DNA of 64,000 nt from Sphagnum compactum (taxonomy: Eukaryota; Bryophyta; Sphagnopsida; Sphagnales). The position numbers and the translations under genes were made by a program. A model generated the notes under the pieces. That model saw only the letters and a program-made list of their open reading frames with translations. It was not told where the DNA came from and did not search any database. Positions 63,141 to 64,000 of the stretch are shown piece after piece; position 1 is the stretch's first letter; every line of letters begins with the position of its first letter. The stretch is taken from positions 15,550,855 through 15,614,854 of the forward strand of contig OZ234501.1 of assembly GCA_965153455.1 (NCBI GenBank), given 5' to 3'.

Positions 63141-64000
63141 CCTGTGTCCCTGTGGGAGGAGTTGTGCACTTAGTACTAAGTCCCCCATGCATGAAGAGAT
63201 ACCCAGACTTGGGCATGGTTAGCCTTTGGGATTGCATTCTGGTTGAGTAAGAAATTCTCGTTAGCCCTAAAGAGGTAACCATGGATGATGGATGTACTGC
63301 ACAATTCTTCTCTGTTGAAGAAGGTCTGACAGGTTGGGAGGGGAGTGGAAATGCTTGTGTGAAGGCATGAGATAGTCGGAGAGGTGACAAAGGGTGCGGT
63401 TGGATAAGAGGTGGAAAGCCTTAAAAAGTTGCCCAAATTGTTGGACTAATGGGACTTATGGCGAATTTGTGCCAAACCTCCTGTGATTTGAGTCCTCAGT
63501 GGAAAGTCAGGTTACTAAGTTGCCATTGTTTCAAAGCTTTAGAAGAATTCATTATAGAATTCACCCCAAAAAAATCATTGATTTTGTTGTGGGTGAATTT
63601 TTGCATTGTGGTGACAAAAAGAATTCTGGTGCAAAGTGTACAAAGAGTGTTTTGGGAAAAAATTGTGTAAAAGTTGCCATATTATGAGGGAAAAAAGGGT
63701 TAGGACTTAGAAGTAGCCATATTTAGACCAATGTTTTTCTTTTGGCGAAATTTTGTCAAGTGGTGAGCTCCAAAAAGGTTGTTCTACATCCCTTTGTTAA
63801 GTCCAAAGGTTTAACTCCGTCCGATTCGCCATATTCCGAGCCCTCGGATCTAGGGCTAGTCGTCATCTCGATTGCCCTAACAGACGACATCACAAATGGG
63901 GTGAAGCCATGCCATTGAAAATTGCCTCACTTTGATTTCCCTCTTCTCCATGTCGACAACCAGTTGCTTGAGATCTTGCTCCATCATCTCCCCTTCTTCA

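Noticed and set aside
1-64000. CRISPR arrays, bacterial operons, tRNA or rRNA genes
   Set aside because: None seen. The spaced repeats are plant minisatellites without uniform spacers, and no cloverleaf-like tRNA or rRNA core was recognised by eye.

Overview
The window is nuclear DNA of a land plant, most likely a seed plant. The evidence is GT-AG spliced genes, a plastid MEP-pathway enzyme with an N-terminal transit-peptide-like stretch, many interstitial copies of the plant telomere motif (CCCTAAA/TTTAGGG), and very AT-rich intergenic DNA full of decayed repeats. I cannot name the species. All exon models below were made by eye from splice sites, reading phase and family resemblance.

Layout. 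1-25 kb is gene-poor: interstitial telomere-like DNA, a 73-82 bp minisatellite at 4.0-5.2 kb, short tandem duplications and dispersed AT-rich repeats. 25.1-26.9 kb (minus strand) holds a two-exon gene for a 183-residue protein I cannot name, with a small hAT-like transposon in its intron. 27-35 kb is again gene-poor, with a near-perfect 32-bp hairpin at 29.96-30.05 kb. 35.3-36.8 kb holds a broken four-helix membrane-protein gene and an ambiguous GC-richer open region. 36.9-41.7 kb is a locally duplicated tract with enolase exon remnants on the minus strand.

The gene-rich part is 43-60.7 kb: BDP1 (TFIIIB subunit, plus strand, 7 exons, 434 aa), a partial ispE pseudogene (plus strand), MAK16 (60S ribosome biogenesis, plus strand, 9 exons, 323 aa) and ISPE/CMK (minus strand, 11 coding exons, 436 aa). 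The ispE pseudogene and the 3' part of functional ISPE form an inverted duplication of about 1.8 kb flanking MAK16.

The genes do not form one pathway. BDP1 (RNA polymerase III transcription of tRNA and 5S rRNA genes) and MAK16 (ribosome assembly) are both growth-linked and both carry telo-box motifs nearby. ISPE makes plastid isoprenoid precursors. The most unusual architectural point is that ISPE and the 183-aa gene share a homologous upstream block. It contains the same predicted 5'-UTR exon and splice donor, as if a promoter/first-exon cassette had been copied between them.
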